From assembly GCF_003600685.1 (NCBI RefSeq), contig NZ_CP032084.1:5890001-5954000 (forward strand): a stretch of 64,000 nucleotides of DNA, written 5' to 3'. Under the pieces are notes generated by a model. The model was not told the DNA's origin, made no database searches, and worked only from the letters and a program-made list of their open reading frames with translations. The stretch comes from Achromobacter sp. B7. Its GTDB lineage: Bacteria > Pseudomonadota > Gammaproteobacteria > Burkholderiales > Burkholderiaceae_B. Numbering within the stretch: position 1 is the stretch's first letter; every line of letters starts with the position of its first letter. The position numbers and the translations under genes were made by a program. Positions 28,671 to 39,618 of this stretch are shown piece by piece.

Positions 28671-29002
28671 GTGAGTGACTCCATCGCGCGGCCGCAGTAC
28701 AAACTGGATAGCGTTTTCATGACTTGGCTGACCTCGGGGCTGGCCATCTGGTAGTAGACGTACTTGCCATCGCGGCGCGTCGCCACCAGGCCTTCGTCGC
28801 GCAGCACGCCCAGCTGCTGCGACAGCGTCGGCTGGCGGATGCCCGTCAGCGATTCCAGTTCGCCCACGTTGCGTTCACCTTGCACCAGCTGGCACAGCAA
28901 CAGTAGCCGGTCTTCGTTGGCCAATGCCTTGAGCAGCGTGCAGGCCTTGGCGGCAGAGGCGCGCAAGGCGGCGAGTTCGCAGTCGGTCAGGGGGGAGTTC
29001 AT
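28667..29002 (-). CDS. ArsR-family repressor, BigR/SqrR type (persulfide sensor)
   Basis: The 111-residue winged-HTH protein has Cys37 (RLLLLCQLV) and Cys103 (SSLYCGRAM), 66 residues apart. That is the same spacing as the redox pair I recall for SqrR/BigR, which forms a tetrasulfide bridge on reaction with sulfane sulfur. It lacks the metal-site pattern of ArsR/SmtB. It heads the yeeE operon and is divergent from a Blh/ETHE1-like hydrolase, as in bigR-blh loci. Extra cysteines at 8 and 21 are of unknown role. Confidence 0.9.
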   Translation of the reverse strand: MNSPLTDCELAALRASAAKACTLLKALANEDRLLLLCQLVQGERNVGELESLTGIRQPTLSQQLGVLRDEGLVATRRDGKYVYYQMASPEVSQVMKTLSSLYCGRAMESLT

Positions 29003-29055
29003 GAGCTAGGGGGAGTGACAAAGGAGGCAGGCAGTCATTATATTTATGTATAAAC

Positions 29056-29090
29056 TATTGAACAATATTATTTGAAAGTATAGATTGTTC
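29056..29090. promoter_or_regulatory. Candidate operator between bigR-type gene and hydrolase
   Basis: The 121-bp divergent region is very AT-rich. It contains TATTG-AA-CAATA (29056-29067) and the wider inverted repeat GAACAAT (29060-29066)/ATTGTTC (29084-29090). BigR sites are described as AT-rich imperfect palindromes, so this is the likely repressor target. Inferred from position and composition. Confidence 0.5.
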
Positions 29091-29123
29091 TACGTTGTCT
29101 ATGCGTTGTCTCCACGGCCGGCC

Positions 29124-29978
29124 ATGAATCCACACATCCAAGCGTTCTTCGACTCCGTCACCGCCACCGTCACGTACGTCGTGCACGATGGCAGCGCCTG
29201 CGCCATCATCGATTCGGTGCTGGACTACGACCCGAAATCGGGACGCACCAGCACGGCCGGCGCGGACCGCGTCGTGGAGTACGTGCGCCAGCAAGGCTTG
29301 CAAACGCAATGGCTGCTGGAAACCCACGCACACGCCGACCACCTGTCCGCCGCCCCCTATTTGCAGCGGCAACTGGGCGGCGTGATCGCCATCGGGCAAA
29401 GCATCCGTACCGTGCAAGGCGTCTTCAAGCAGGTCTTCAACCTGGAACCCGAATTCCAGCTGGACGGCTCGCAATTCGGCCGCCTGTTCGCCGATGGCGA
29501 GACCTTTTCGATCGGCAAACTGACGGCCACCGCCATCCACGTGCCGGGCCACACGCCGGCCGACATGGCCTATTTGATCGGCGACGCGGCGTTCGTGGGC
29601 GATACGATGTTCATGCCGGACGTGGGCACGGCGCGTTGCGATTTCCCGGGTGGCGACGCGCACGAGCTGTACCGGTCCATCCAGCGCCTGCTCGCATTGC
29701 CCGGGGGCACGCGCCTGTTCATGTGCCATGACTACCCGCCCGCCGGCCGCGACGCCCACTGGCAAACGTCGGTGGCCGAACAGCGGGCGTCCAACATCCA
29801 CGTGCGCGACGGCATCAGCGAGGATGAATTCGTCGCCATGCGCACCCGGCGCGACGCCACGCTGGGCATGCCGACGCTGATCCTGCCCGCCATCCAGGTC
29901 AACATCCGCGCGGGGCATTTCCCGCCGCCCGAAGACAACGGCGTGCGCTACCTGAAGATTCCGGTCAACGGGCTGTAG
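29124..29978 (+). CDS. MBL-fold hydrolase, Blh/persulfide dioxygenase (ETHE1)-like
   Basis: The 284-residue metallo-beta-lactamase-fold protein has metal ligands in HAHADH (68-73), HVPGHT, GDTMFMPDVGTARCDF and MCHDY. This is the Blh/ETHE1-like pattern of non-haem iron enzymes that oxidise glutathione persulfide to sulfite. It is divergent from the BigR-type repressor and YeeE pair, which supports a role in sulfide detoxification. ATG 29124 begins the conserved fold; an upstream TTG (29085) overlaps the candidate operator and is unlikely. Confidence 0.88.
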   Translation: MNPHIQAFFDSVTATVTYVVHDGSACAIIDSVLDYDPKSGRTSTAGADRVVEYVRQQGLQTQWLLETHAHADHLSAAPYLQRQLGGVIAIGQSIRTVQGVFKQVFNLEPEFQLDGSQFGRLFADGETFSIGKLTATAIHVPGHTPADMAYLIGDAAFVGDTMFMPDVGTARCDFPGGDAHELYRSIQRLLALPGGTRLFMCHDYPPAGRDAHWQTSVAEQRASNIHVRDGISEDEFVAMRTRRDATLGMPTLILPAIQVNIRAGHFPPPEDNGVRYLKIPVNGL

Positions 29979-30071
29979 GCGGCGCCGTCAATCGCGCCTG
30001 CCGTACTTGCGCGGCACGGGCGAATCCCGCAAGATCGGCGGACTTACCGATAGCCGACCAGACGGAACCCC

Positions 30072-31538
30072 ATGTTCGCAGAAGCCGAAGCCGACCCCAG
30101 CCTGTCCAAGGACGAGTTCAAACCGCTGGAAGCCCGCTTGCGCGTCGCCCTGCTCAACGCCCAGTACCGGCGCCTGGAACAGGCCGAAAAAACCTTGCTG
30201 GTGGTGGTGGCCGGCATTGACGGCGCGGGCAAGGGCGCCACCATCAACCAGTTGAACGAATGGATGGACCCGCGCCACATCAAGACGCTGGCGTATGGCC
30301 CCCCTGAAGGCGAAGAGCTGGATCGCCCGCCGTTCTGGCGGTATTGGAAAGACCTGCCGCCCAAGGGCAAGACGGGCATCGTGTTCGGCTCTTGGTACGC
30401 GCCCCTGATCATCGAGGCCGCCAGCAAGAAGCCCAACCAGGAATACATCGCGGCGCACTCGGCCGCCATCCTGCGCTTTGAAGCCATGCTGGCCGCCGAG
30501 GGCGTGCAAATCGTCAAGCTGTGGTTCCACCTGTCGGCCAAGGCGCAGACGGACCGCGCCCAGCGCTTGCTGGCCAGCCCCGAGACCTCCTGGCAGGTCA
30601 GCCCGGTGGACTTGAAAGTCGCCAAGCGGTTCGACCGCATTCGCCATGGCGCGCAGATCGTGCTGAACCATACCGACAGCGGGCACGCGCCGTGGATCGT
30701 CATTCCCAGCGCCGACGAAAACATGCGCGCGGCGCGCACAGCCGAGGCCGTGCTGGCCGCGATGCGCCAACGCGGCGTGCCGCGCATACCGGCATCGTTT
30801 CACGCGCATGCGCGCCCGACCCGCGTTGTCGACCGCCTGGGCGAACTGGACTACGACGCCAAGATCGACAAAGACGATTACGAGTCCGAACTGGGCTTGT
30901 TGCAGGGCCGGCTGGCACGCGCGGCGCGTTCGCGGAAATTCCTGGATCGTTCCCTGATCCTGGTCTTTGAAGGCCAGGATGCCGCCGGCAAGGGCGGCGC
31001 CATCCGACGCGTCACGCACGCACTGGACGCCCGTCAGTTCGACATCACACCGGTTGCCGCGCCGTCCAGCTACGAGATGTCGCGCCCGTACCTGTGGCGC
31101 TTCTGGCGGCACCTGCCCCGGCACGGCCGCGTGGCCATCTTTGACCGCTCCTGGTACGGCCGCGTGCTGGTCGAGCGCGTGGAAAAACTGACCGCCCCCG
31201 CGCAATGGCGGCGTGCCTACGGCGAAATCAATGACTTCGAAGAACAGCTGGTGGCCAGCGGCGCGCTGGTGCTGAAGTTCTGGTTGGCGGTGACGGAAGA
31301 CGTGCAGCTGGAACGCTTCAAGGAACGCGAGAAATCGCCCTTCAAGAATTTCAAGATTACGCCGGACGACTGGCGCAACCGGGAAAAATGGAAAGACTAC
31401 GCGGCGGCCGCCAACGAAATGCTGGCCCGCACGGACGTGGCCCATGCGCCGTGGCATCTGGTGTCGGCCAACGACAAGCGTTACGCTCGCGTGCAGGTGC
31501 TGCGACACATCGTCCAGGCCCTGGAAGAGCAACTCTGA
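30072..31538 (+). CDS. pap: Polyphosphate:AMP phosphotransferase (two-domain PPK2)
   Basis: The 488-residue protein has two PPK2 domains with Walker A motifs GIDGAGKG (48-55) and GQDAAGKG (301-308). Two-domain (class II) PPK2 enzymes transfer phosphate from polyphosphate to AMP to make ADP. The C-terminal domain has the intact lid/Walker B stretch FDRSWYGR. The N-terminal equivalent reads FGSWYAPL and has lost the Asp-Arg, so it is probably structural. It stands alone upstream of the GNAT-HIT pair. Confidence 0.9.
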   Translation: MFAEAEADPSLSKDEFKPLEARLRVALLNAQYRRLEQAEKTLLVVVAGIDGAGKGATINQLNEWMDPRHIKTLAYGPPEGEELDRPPFWRYWKDLPPKGKTGIVFGSWYAPLIIEAASKKPNQEYIAAHSAAILRFEAMLAAEGVQIVKLWFHLSAKAQTDRAQRLLASPETSWQVSPVDLKVAKRFDRIRHGAQIVLNHTDSGHAPWIVIPSADENMRAARTAEAVLAAMRQRGVPRIPASFHAHARPTRVVDRLGELDYDAKIDKDDYESELGLLQGRLARAARSRKFLDRSLILVFEGQDAAGKGGAIRRVTHALDARQFDITPVAAPSSYEMSRPYLWRFWRHLPRHGRVAIFDRSWYGRVLVERVEKLTAPAQWRRAYGEINDFEEQLVASGALVLKFWLAVTEDVQLERFKEREKSPFKNFKITPDDWRNREKWKDYAAAANEMLARTDVAHAPWHLVSANDKRYARVQVLRHIVQALEEQL

Positions 31539-31566
31539 ATTCAATCTGTGTAGGAGGCCCCGCGCC

Positions 31567-32016
31567 ATGAGTACCGCTGAAATCCGCCCCATCGGCGCCG
31601 CCGACTTCGACATCTGGCTGCCTCTGTGGAAGGGCTATCAGGCGTTTTACCGCGTCAGCATCGACGACGCCGTGACGCGCAACACCTGGGCGCGCCTGCT
31701 GGACCCCGCCGAACCGATGCACGCCGCGCTGGCGTTCGACGGCGGCCGCGCCATCGGCATGGTGCACTGGATCTTCCATCGCTCCACCTGGACGGCGGGC
31801 GACTACTGCTACCTGCAAGACCTGTACGTGGACGCGGACGTGCGCGGCACCGGCGCGGGCCGCAAGCTGATCGAACATGTCTACGCCGAAGCCACCGCCG
31901 CCAACGCCGCCCGGGTGTACTGGCTGACGCACGAAACCAACGCCCCCGCCATGCAGCTGTACGACCGCATCGCGGACCGCTCGGGCTTCATCCAGTACCG
32001 CAAGGTGCTGACATGA
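31567..32016 (+). CDS. GNAT-family N-acetyltransferase
   Basis: The 149-residue protein has the acetyl-CoA pyrophosphate loop DVRGTGAGRKLIEHV (motif A) after the strand CYLQDLYVD, then WLTHETNAPAMQLYDRI as motif B. ATG 31567 has AGGAGG 9 nt upstream. Its stop overlaps the HIT gene start (ATGA), so the two are co-translated. Substrate unknown. Confidence 0.88.
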   Translation: MSTAEIRPIGAADFDIWLPLWKGYQAFYRVSIDDAVTRNTWARLLDPAEPMHAALAFDGGRAIGMVHWIFHRSTWTAGDYCYLQDLYVDADVRGTGAGRKLIEHVYAEATAANAARVYWLTHETNAPAMQLYDRIADRSGFIQYRKVLT

Positions 32017-32477
32017 GCGCGCGCGACCCGAACTGCCCCTTGTGCCAGGAAGATGGCGGCACGGTGCTTTGGCGCGGGCCGCATCTGCGCGTGATCGAGG
32101 TTGACGATGCCGACTACCCCGGCTTCACCCGGGTGGTCTGGAACGGCCATCTGGCCGAGATGACCAGCCTGTCCACGCACGGGCGCGACCTGTTGATGCG
32201 CGCCGTGTACGCCGTGGAAGAAGCACAGCAGGCCGTGCTGGCGCCTGACAAGATCAACCTGGCGTCGCTGGGCAACATGGTGCCCCACCTGCATTGGCAC
32301 GTGATCCCCCGGTGGCGCGGCGACCGCCATTTTCCGGACCCGATCTGGGCCGCGCCGCGCATTGCCGCCGGCGCGGAACCGGCGCAATGGGCGGACCGCC
32401 AGGCGCGCACGCAGGCGCTGCTGCCGCGCTATCGCAACCGGGTCGTCGAAGCCATGAATGCGCTGTTGATGCATTGA
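32013..32477 (+). CDS. HIT-family (histidine triad) nucleotide hydrolase/transferase
   Basis: The 154-residue protein contains the histidine triad His92-Leu-His94-Trp-His96-Val-Ile in VPHLHWHVIPRW. HIT proteins cleave or transfer nucleotide phosphoramidates and dinucleotides. A CPLC pair (Cys8, Cys11) at the N-terminus resembles the zinc-binding cysteines of some HIT members. It overlaps the GNAT gene by four bases. Confidence 0.9.
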   Translation: MSARDPNCPLCQEDGGTVLWRGPHLRVIEVDDADYPGFTRVVWNGHLAEMTSLSTHGRDLLMRAVYAVEEAQQAVLAPDKINLASLGNMVPHLHWHVIPRWRGDRHFPDPIWAAPRIAAGAEPAQWADRQARTQALLPRYRNRVVEAMNALLMH

Positions 32478-32504
32478 TGCGTCGTTGATGCACGCGGCAC
32501 CGGG

Positions 32505-33659
32505 CTACCCCGCCCGGGCGCCGCGCCCCCGTTCCGCCAGCCAGGACCCATACACGGTTTCCACCTGCTGGGCGGCGCGATCGGCGCAGAACAAACCTTG
32601 CTCGCGGATCCGCGTCTGGCCCGCCTGGCCCATGCGGCGGCGCAAGGCGGGGTCGGCCAATAACGTGGCCAACGCCGCGGCCAACGCGGCCGGGTCACGA
32701 GGCGGCACCAGCAGGCCGGTCACGCCTGCCTGCATGGTTTCAGGTACGCCCCCCACGTTCGTACCGATCACCGGCACGCCCATGGCGGCGGCCTCGATGA
32801 AGACGGTGCCCAGCGCTTCGCGGTGCGTTGCCAACGCGAAAACGTCCAAAGCCATCAACACGTTGCCGATATCGTGGCGCCTGCCCGTGAAATGCACGCG
32901 CGCGTCCAACCCCATCGCCGCCACCTTGTCTTGCAACTGCGGCATCAGCGGCATGCCGTCGCCAACCAGCACCAGATGCGCGTCGGGAAAGCGGGAAGCA
33001 ATACGCCCGAAGGCGTCGATCAGGTCGGCATGGCCTTTTTCAACGCGCATCACCGCCACGCACCCAACCACCAACGCGTCGGCTGGCAGGCCAAGCTCGC
33101 GCCGTACGCAGGCATGTTGCGCGGCTTGCGGCAGCACGATGGGCGAATGGATGGTGGCAACCGAGCCGGGCCGCGCGCCGCCATCCAGCAACTGCTGCTG
33201 CACATACCGGCTGACGGCAATGACGCGATGCGCCAGCCAGGTGTAGGCATAGAGCGAACCGATGGGCTTGGCCAGATGCCGCGTGCGCACGATCAGCGGC
33301 GCGCCGGCCAGCCTGGCGCCCCACGCGGCCAATACGGTGTCGCGGCGGCTGTGCGTGTTGACCACGTCAAAGCGCCTGCCCCGCAGCAGCCGGCGCACAA
33401 AGAACACGCCGCGCAGAAAATTGCCCGGGCCGTCCATGACGATGCGGTGCACCGTGAACCCGGCCTCGCTTGCCCGGTCGCCCAGTTCCGCACCGGGCTG
33501 GCACAGCAGTTCCAGGTGATGGCCCCGGTCGCGCATCGCAACCATTTCCTTGTAGACGCAGAATTCCTGCCCGCCAAATGAGGTGGCGGCTTCGGTATGC
33601 AAGATGCGCAGTCGGCCACCGGCATCCGCGGCCGGGGTAGCAACGGGTGCGGAAGTCAT
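32505..33659 (-). CDS. Glycosyltransferase family 4 (GT-B fold)
   Basis: The 384-residue protein has a GT4 layout: N-terminal ILHTEAATSFGGQEF, and C-terminal nucleotide-sugar motif EALGTVFIEAAAMGVPVIGTN with GGVPE. Such enzymes add sugars to lipopolysaccharide or other envelope glycans; the opening GGQE resembles LPS core transferases. Start ATG 33659 overlaps the stop of the upstream hypothetical gene (33656-33659, ATGA). Donor and acceptor cannot be assigned. Confidence 0.88.
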   Translation of the reverse strand: MTSAPVATPAADAGGRLRILHTEAATSFGGQEFCVYKEMVAMRDRGHHLELLCQPGAELGDRASEAGFTVHRIVMDGPGNFLRGVFFVRRLLRGRRFDVVNTHSRRDTVLAAWGARLAGAPLIVRTRHLAKPIGSLYAYTWLAHRVIAVSRYVQQQLLDGGARPGSVATIHSPIVLPQAAQHACVRRELGLPADALVVGCVAVMRVEKGHADLIDAFGRIASRFPDAHLVLVGDGMPLMPQLQDKVAAMGLDARVHFTGRRHDIGNVLMALDVFALATHREALGTVFIEAAAMGVPVIGTNVGGVPETMQAGVTGLLVPPRDPAALAAALATLLADPALRRRMGQAGQTRIREQGLFCADRAAQQVETVYGSWLAERGRGARAG

Positions 33660-34120
33660 TGAGGCAGGCGGGCGTCGTGGGCATCGGCGTTCGTATCGCC
33701 ATTCGACCCGGCGTTCGACCCGGCCTTCGACTCGGCGCGGTGCCACGCTTGACCTAGAACCAGCAGATAGGCTTCCAGGTACGCCACGTCTTCCGGAGCC
33801 AGCGCCAGGACGCCGGGCTCGCGGCATTCATGCGGGCATTCAGAGGCAGCCAGGCGGGAGCCCGCCCACACCTGGATGCTGCCGTGGCAAGACATGTCAA
33901 AGCGGGCGCCCTCACCGTGCCACGCCAACAGGCGCATGCTGGGGGCCAGGTGCATTACCTGATATCGACCATGGGCATCTGACGACGGGGGTGCGCTGAC
34001 GGCGCTGCCGATATCGACCAACCGGGGAGCCGCGCCGGGGCGGGCGGGCTGGTAGGTCAGCACGGAAAGCTGATGGAGGGGCTGCGGGGGCTGGGGGGGC
34101 TGAAATGGCATAAGACGCAT
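33656..34120 (-). CDS. Hypothetical protein coupled to the glycosyltransferase
   Basis: I do not recognise this family. From ATG 34120 (MRLMPFQPPQ) it has about 154 residues; ATG 34111 is an alternative. It begins with a Pro/Gln-rich stretch, has a mid-part with a CPHEC-like pair, then EDVAYLEAYLLVLGQAWHRAE, which looks helical. The C-terminus is a four-residue repeat region made by a 12-bp tandem array. The main support is the ATGA overlap with the glycosyltransferase start and the shared strand. No signal peptide is visible. Confidence 0.5.
   Translation of the reverse strand: MRLMPFQPPQPPQPLHQLSVLTYQPARPGAAPRLVDIGSAVSAPPSSDAHGRYQVMHLAPSMRLLAWHGEGARFDMSCHGSIQVWAGSRLAASECPHECREPGVLALAPEDVAYLEAYLLVLGQAWHRAESKAGSNAGSNGDTNADAHDARLPQ
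33690..33737. repeat. 12-bp tandem repeat, four units, in the hypothetical gene's 3' end
   Basis: Four units start TTCG at 33690, 33702, 33714 and 33726. The middle two read TTCGACCCGGCG and TTCGACCCGGCC. Because 12 is a multiple of three, the array encodes a repeating tetrapeptide near the C-terminus of the minus-strand gene. Confidence 0.75.
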
Positions 34121-34416
34121 AGGGCACAGGCAAGGATTAAGCCCGGCGATGCTAGCCAGGAACGCACGCGAAATACCCCAGAAAATTCTTACTTTCCGGG
34201 TGCCCCTCTTGCAGGGCCGATATATAGGACGAATCCGACCGAATGCCTGCGCAGGCACTTTTCAAGAATTACTGAGAATGCGTGGAATTTGGCCGACGTT
34301 GAACTACAGTTGCCTCACTTTGCCGGTGCCGCATCGACTTCACCGCACGGCATCGCCTCGCCTGTTCAGGTAAAATTCAGCAATTATTTCGACCCACCCT
34401 CACTCAAGGACGCTCT

Positions 34417-35649
34417 TTGACTCAGCCGGCCACGCCCCATCGCCCCGCCTCTTTTCTTCAGGCATTCCTGCGCTCGGAAGCGCTGGGTGGCTATGTGCTG
34501 ATGGCCGCCGCGCTGGTCGCCTTGATCATCGCCAACAGCCCCGCCGCCCCGGTCTACTTCGACGTGCTGGGCACCAAGCTGGGCTTCACGGCGGGGCCCG
34601 TCGTGCTAAAGGAAACGGTGCTGCACTGGATCAACGACGGGCTGATGGCCGTGTTCTTCCTGCTGGTCGGCCTGGAAATCAAGCGCGAGGTCCTGGACGG
34701 CCAGTTGCGCGGGGTATCCCGCATCGTGCTGCCGGGCGTGGCGGCGGTGGGCGGCATGGTGATGCCGGCCCTGATCTACGTGGCGCTCAACCTGGGCACG
34801 CCTGACACCTTGCGCGGCTGGGCCATTCCCGCCGCCACCGACATCGCCTTCGCGCTGGGCATCCTGGCGCTGCTGGGCAGCCGCGTGCCGACGTCGCTGA
34901 AGATCTTCCTGACTGCGCTGGCCATCCTTGACGACCTGGGCGCCATTGTCATCATTGCGCTGTTCTATACGTCCCAATTGCAGGTGTTTGCGCTGGCCAT
35001 GGCGGGCGCGCTGCTGGTCTGCCTGTTCCTGCTGAACCGCGCCGGCGTGCTGCGCCTGACGCCCTATCTGCTGCTGGGCGCCCTGCTGTGGTACTTCGTG
35101 CTGAAGTCCGGCGTGCACGCCACGCTGGCCGGTGTCGCCCTGGCGCTGACCATCCCGCTGCGTCCGCGCAACCAGGGCAAGCCCGAAGCCCATTCGCCCC
35201 TGCACGACCTGGAACATGCGCTGCATAAGCCCGTCGCGCTGCTGATCGTTCCGATCTTCGGCTTTGCCAATGCGGGCGTGTCCTTCGCGGGCATGGGTCT
35301 GGCCAGCCTGGCACAACCCGTGCCGCTGGGGGTGGCGCTGGGCCTGTTCCTGGGTAAACAGCTGGGCGTGTTCGGCTTTGCCTGGCTGGCGATCAAGACC
35401 GGCATGGCCAGCCTGCCGCGCCATGCCACGTTCAAGCAGCTGTACGGCGTGGCGCTGTTGTGCGGCATTGGCTTCACCATGAGCTTGTTCATCGGCGCGC
35501 TGGCTTTCACCGACGCGGCCACGGTCGACGCCACCAAGATTGGAGTGCTGACCGGATCGCTGGCGTCCGCCGTGGTCGGTTTCCTGCTGCTGCGCTCGGG
35601 CGGCGCCCCGGCTACCGAGGGCGCTCCCGCCCCGGTGCGCCAGGGCTGA
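34417..35649 (+). CDS. nhaA: Na+/H+ antiporter NhaA
   Basis: The 410-residue membrane protein has the NhaA ion-site acids: Asp142 ([13 protein letters not shown]) and Asp172-Asp173 (AILDDLGAI), a constant +9 offset from E. coli Asp133 and Asp163-164. It exchanges sodium for protons in pH and salt homeostasis. The start is a TTG at 34417, with AAGGA (34406-34410) and 6-nt spacing. It stands alone; a 7-bp stem (35658-35664 with 35673-35679) follows the stop. Confidence 0.96.
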   Translation: MTQPATPHRPASFLQAFLRSEALGGYVLMAAALVALIIANSPAAPVYFDVLGTKLGFTAGPVVLKETVLHWINDGLMAVFFLLVGLEIKREVLDGQLRGVSRIVLPGVAAVGGMVMPALIYVALNLGTPDTLRGWAIPAATDIAFALGILALLGSRVPTSLKIFLTALAILDDLGAIVIIALFYTSQLQVFALAMAGALLVCLFLLNRAGVLRLTPYLLLGALLWYFVLKSGVHATLAGVALALTIPLRPRNQGKPEAHSPLHDLEHALHKPVALLIVPIFGFANAGVSFAGMGLASLAQPVPLGVALGLFLGKQLGVFGFAWLAIKTGMASLPRHATFKQLYGVALLCGIGFTMSLFIGALAFTDAATVDATKIGVLTGSLASAVVGFLLLRSGGAPATEGAPAPVRQG

Positions 35650-35821
35650 GTCGGCGGGCGCCGGGCGTTCAGCCGGCGCTCAAGCTGAAGGACTACCATC
35701 GGATCAATTCCTTGCGGATCACCAGCGCGGCACCGGCCGGCGATTCGCAAGGCCGTCTGTCGCCGGCCGTCGCGCCCTGGGCGCATACACCGGCCGGCAA
35801 TCCTTGTCCGGAGGTAGCAGC

Positions 35822-36607
35822 ATGTCCCAGTTGAATGGAAAAGTGGCCGTCGTCACAGGCGCGGCCAGCGGCATCGGCAAAGAAATTGCGCTGACCCTGG
35901 CGCGCGCGGGCGCCACCATCGCCATTGCCGACTTGAACCAGGCCGGCGCGGACGCGGTCGCGAAAGAAATCGAGCAGGCCGGCGGCAAGGCGATGGGTGT
36001 CGCCATGGACGTCACCAGCGAAGACGCCGTGAACCAGGGCATCGACAAGGTGGTGGCCGCCTACGGCAGCATCGACATCCTGATCTCGAACGCCGGCATC
36101 CAGATCGTCAATCCCATCGAGAACTTCGCTTTTTCCGACTGGAAAAAGATGCAGGCCATTCACGTGGACGGCGCCTTCCTGACCACCAAGGCGGCGCTCA
36201 AGCACATGTACAAGGACGATCGCGGCGGGGTGGTGATCTACATGGGATCGGTGCACTCGCACGAGGCCTCGCCGCTGAAATCGGCCTATGTCGCCGCCAA
36301 GCATGCGCTGTTGGGTCTGGCGCGCGTGCTGGCCAAGGAAGGCGCCGCGCACAACGTGCGCTCGCATGTCATCTGCCCGGGGTTCGTGCGCACGCCGCTG
36401 GTCGAAAAGCAGATCCCCGAGCAGGCCAAGGAACTGGGCATCAGCGAAGAAGACGTGGTCAAGAAAGTCATGCTGGGCAACACGGTGGATGGCGTTTTCA
36501 CCACGGTCGAAGACGTCGCCCAGACGGCGCTTTTCCTGTGCACCTTCCCCAGCGCGGCCCTGACCGGCCAGTCGTTCCTGGTCAGCCATGGCTGGGTGAT
36601 GCAGTAG
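35822..36607 (+). CDS. hbdH: 3-hydroxybutyrate dehydrogenase (SDR family)
   Basis: The 261-residue short-chain dehydrogenase has the NAD motif GAASGIGK (13-20) and the catalytic Ser143, Tyr156 and Lys160. The segment [18 protein letters not shown] and the C-terminal LVSHGWVMQ match bacterial 3-hydroxybutyrate dehydrogenases, which oxidise (R)-3-hydroxybutyrate to acetoacetate in PHB turnover. ATG 35822 follows GGAGG at 7-nt spacing. It stands alone between nhaA and ung. Confidence 0.92.
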   Translation: MSQLNGKVAVVTGAASGIGKEIALTLARAGATIAIADLNQAGADAVAKEIEQAGGKAMGVAMDVTSEDAVNQGIDKVVAAYGSIDILISNAGIQIVNPIENFAFSDWKKMQAIHVDGAFLTTKAALKHMYKDDRGGVVIYMGSVHSHEASPLKSAYVAAKHALLGLARVLAKEGAAHNVRSHVICPGFVRTPLVEKQIPEQAKELGISEEDVVKKVMLGNTVDGVFTTVEDVAQTALFLCTFPSAALTGQSFLVSHGWVMQ

Positions 36608-36652
36608 GGAAACGCGCAGCGCGGCGGCCGGCCCTATGCCAAAATCGCGCCC

Positions 36653-37414
36653 ATGCCGATTGATAACCGCCTGACTCCCAACGCCCTCGCCGCCCACACG
36701 GCCGCGCTGCCCGCCGCCTGGGCGGCGGCCTTCAAAGACCCCGCCGTGGCCGATGCCCTGGCGCGGGCCACCGCCCATGTTGAAAAGCGCCTGGTCGAAG
36801 GCGCCGTCGTCTATCCCGCCACGCCGCTGCGCGCGCTGCACGGCATGGCGCCCTCGGATGTGCGCGTCGTGATCCTGGGGCAAGACCCGTACCACGGCCC
36901 CGGCCAGGCTCAAGGCCTGGCGTTTTCGGTGCCCGACGACTGCAAGCGCCCACCCAGCCTGCGCAACATCTTCAACGAGATCGCCCAGGAATACCCAGCT
37001 ACCCCTATCCCCGCCAGCAATGACCTGAGCCCGTGGGCGGAACAGGGTGTATTGCTGCTGAACACCTGCCTGACGGTCGAGGACGGCCAGCCCGCCTCCC
37101 ATGCCAAGCGCGGCTGGGAAACGGTGACGGATGCATTGATCGCACTGGTCGCGCAAGACCCCTCGCCCAAGGTGTTCATGCTGTGGGGCGCCCATGCGCA
37201 GGCCAAGCGCTTGTTGCTGCCGGACAACAACGGCCATCTGGTGCTGATGGCGAACCACCCCTCCCCGCTGTCCGCCCGCAGGCCGCCCGTCCCGTTCCTG
37301 GGTTGTGGGCACTTTCAGATGACCAACGCGTGGCTGGTGAACCAAGGGAAAAACCCTATTGATTGGGGACTGGACAAAAAAATAATTCCCTTGCAAGGCG
37401 AAATCGGGTTATGA
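36653..37414 (+). CDS. ung: Uracil-DNA glycosylase
   Basis: The 253-residue family-1 glycosylase removes uracil from DNA. It has the water-activating GQDPYHGPGQAQGLAFSV (Asp78), and the DNA-binding NHPSPLSA loop with its conserved His. The central GVLLLNTCLTV is typical. It starts 45 bp after hbdH, with no clear ribosome site close to the ATG, and stands upstream of the RhlE-like gene. Confidence 0.95.
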   Translation: MPIDNRLTPNALAAHTAALPAAWAAAFKDPAVADALARATAHVEKRLVEGAVVYPATPLRALHGMAPSDVRVVILGQDPYHGPGQAQGLAFSVPDDCKRPPSLRNIFNEIAQEYPATPIPASNDLSPWAEQGVLLLNTCLTVEDGQPASHAKRGWETVTDALIALVAQDPSPKVFMLWGAHAQAKRLLLPDNNGHLVLMANHPSPLSARRPPVPFLGCGHFQMTNAWLVNQGKNPIDWGLDKKIIPLQGEIGL

Positions 37415-37692
37415 TCGCCGCACTGCACAAAACGAGTTCGGCATTTACCGCTTTGATTTAGCGGAATTTTTTGCAGTCTGCCAGGCAAGCTAGCCTGGCC
37501 CCCATGCCGAACTATCATCGATTCCTGACCTCCTTTCCTTTCGCCCTGCGTTCCAATCTGTATAAGAGAACGCGCCACGCGCACGGTTGATTCGGTCGGC
37601 ACGATGCTCCATCAACCGTCGCCTGGATCCGGCCGCCTACTCCCCTGGCCCGACCAAGCACTGCGTCGCATTGTCTGCGGCAAGGGAAAGTA
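37415..37692 (+). other. 278-bp leader of the RhlE-like helicase gene
   Basis: No gene is seen. Two inverted repeats stand out: CCAGGC (37481-37486)/GCCTGG (37493-37498), and a perfect 9-bp pair ACGGTTGAT (37583-37591)/ATCAACCGT (37611-37619) with a 19-nt loop. TATAAG at 37560-37565 may be a -10 box, which would place the second stem within the leader RNA. A structured leader fits a cold-induced helicase but is unproven. Confidence 0.45.
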
Positions 37693-39489
<1,797 letters not shown>

Positions 39490-39511
39490 ATCGCCCCGCT
39501 AAGCCCGCAGT

Positions 39512-39543
39512 AAAAAACCCCGCGTTCGTCGCGGGGTTTTTTT
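39512..39543. terminator. Intrinsic terminator after the RhlE-like gene
   Basis: CCCCGCG (39518-39524), loop TTCGT, CGCGGGG (39530-39536), followed by seven T and preceded by six A. It is a textbook bidirectional Rho-independent terminator 30 bp after the helicase stop. Confidence 0.92.
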
Positions 39544-39618
39544 GTTCATTGTGCATTACCGTCGCCAGACACCCGCCCGCAGCCGGACGGCTACGCCTTT
39601 TTTTGGGAAAATGCCGTC

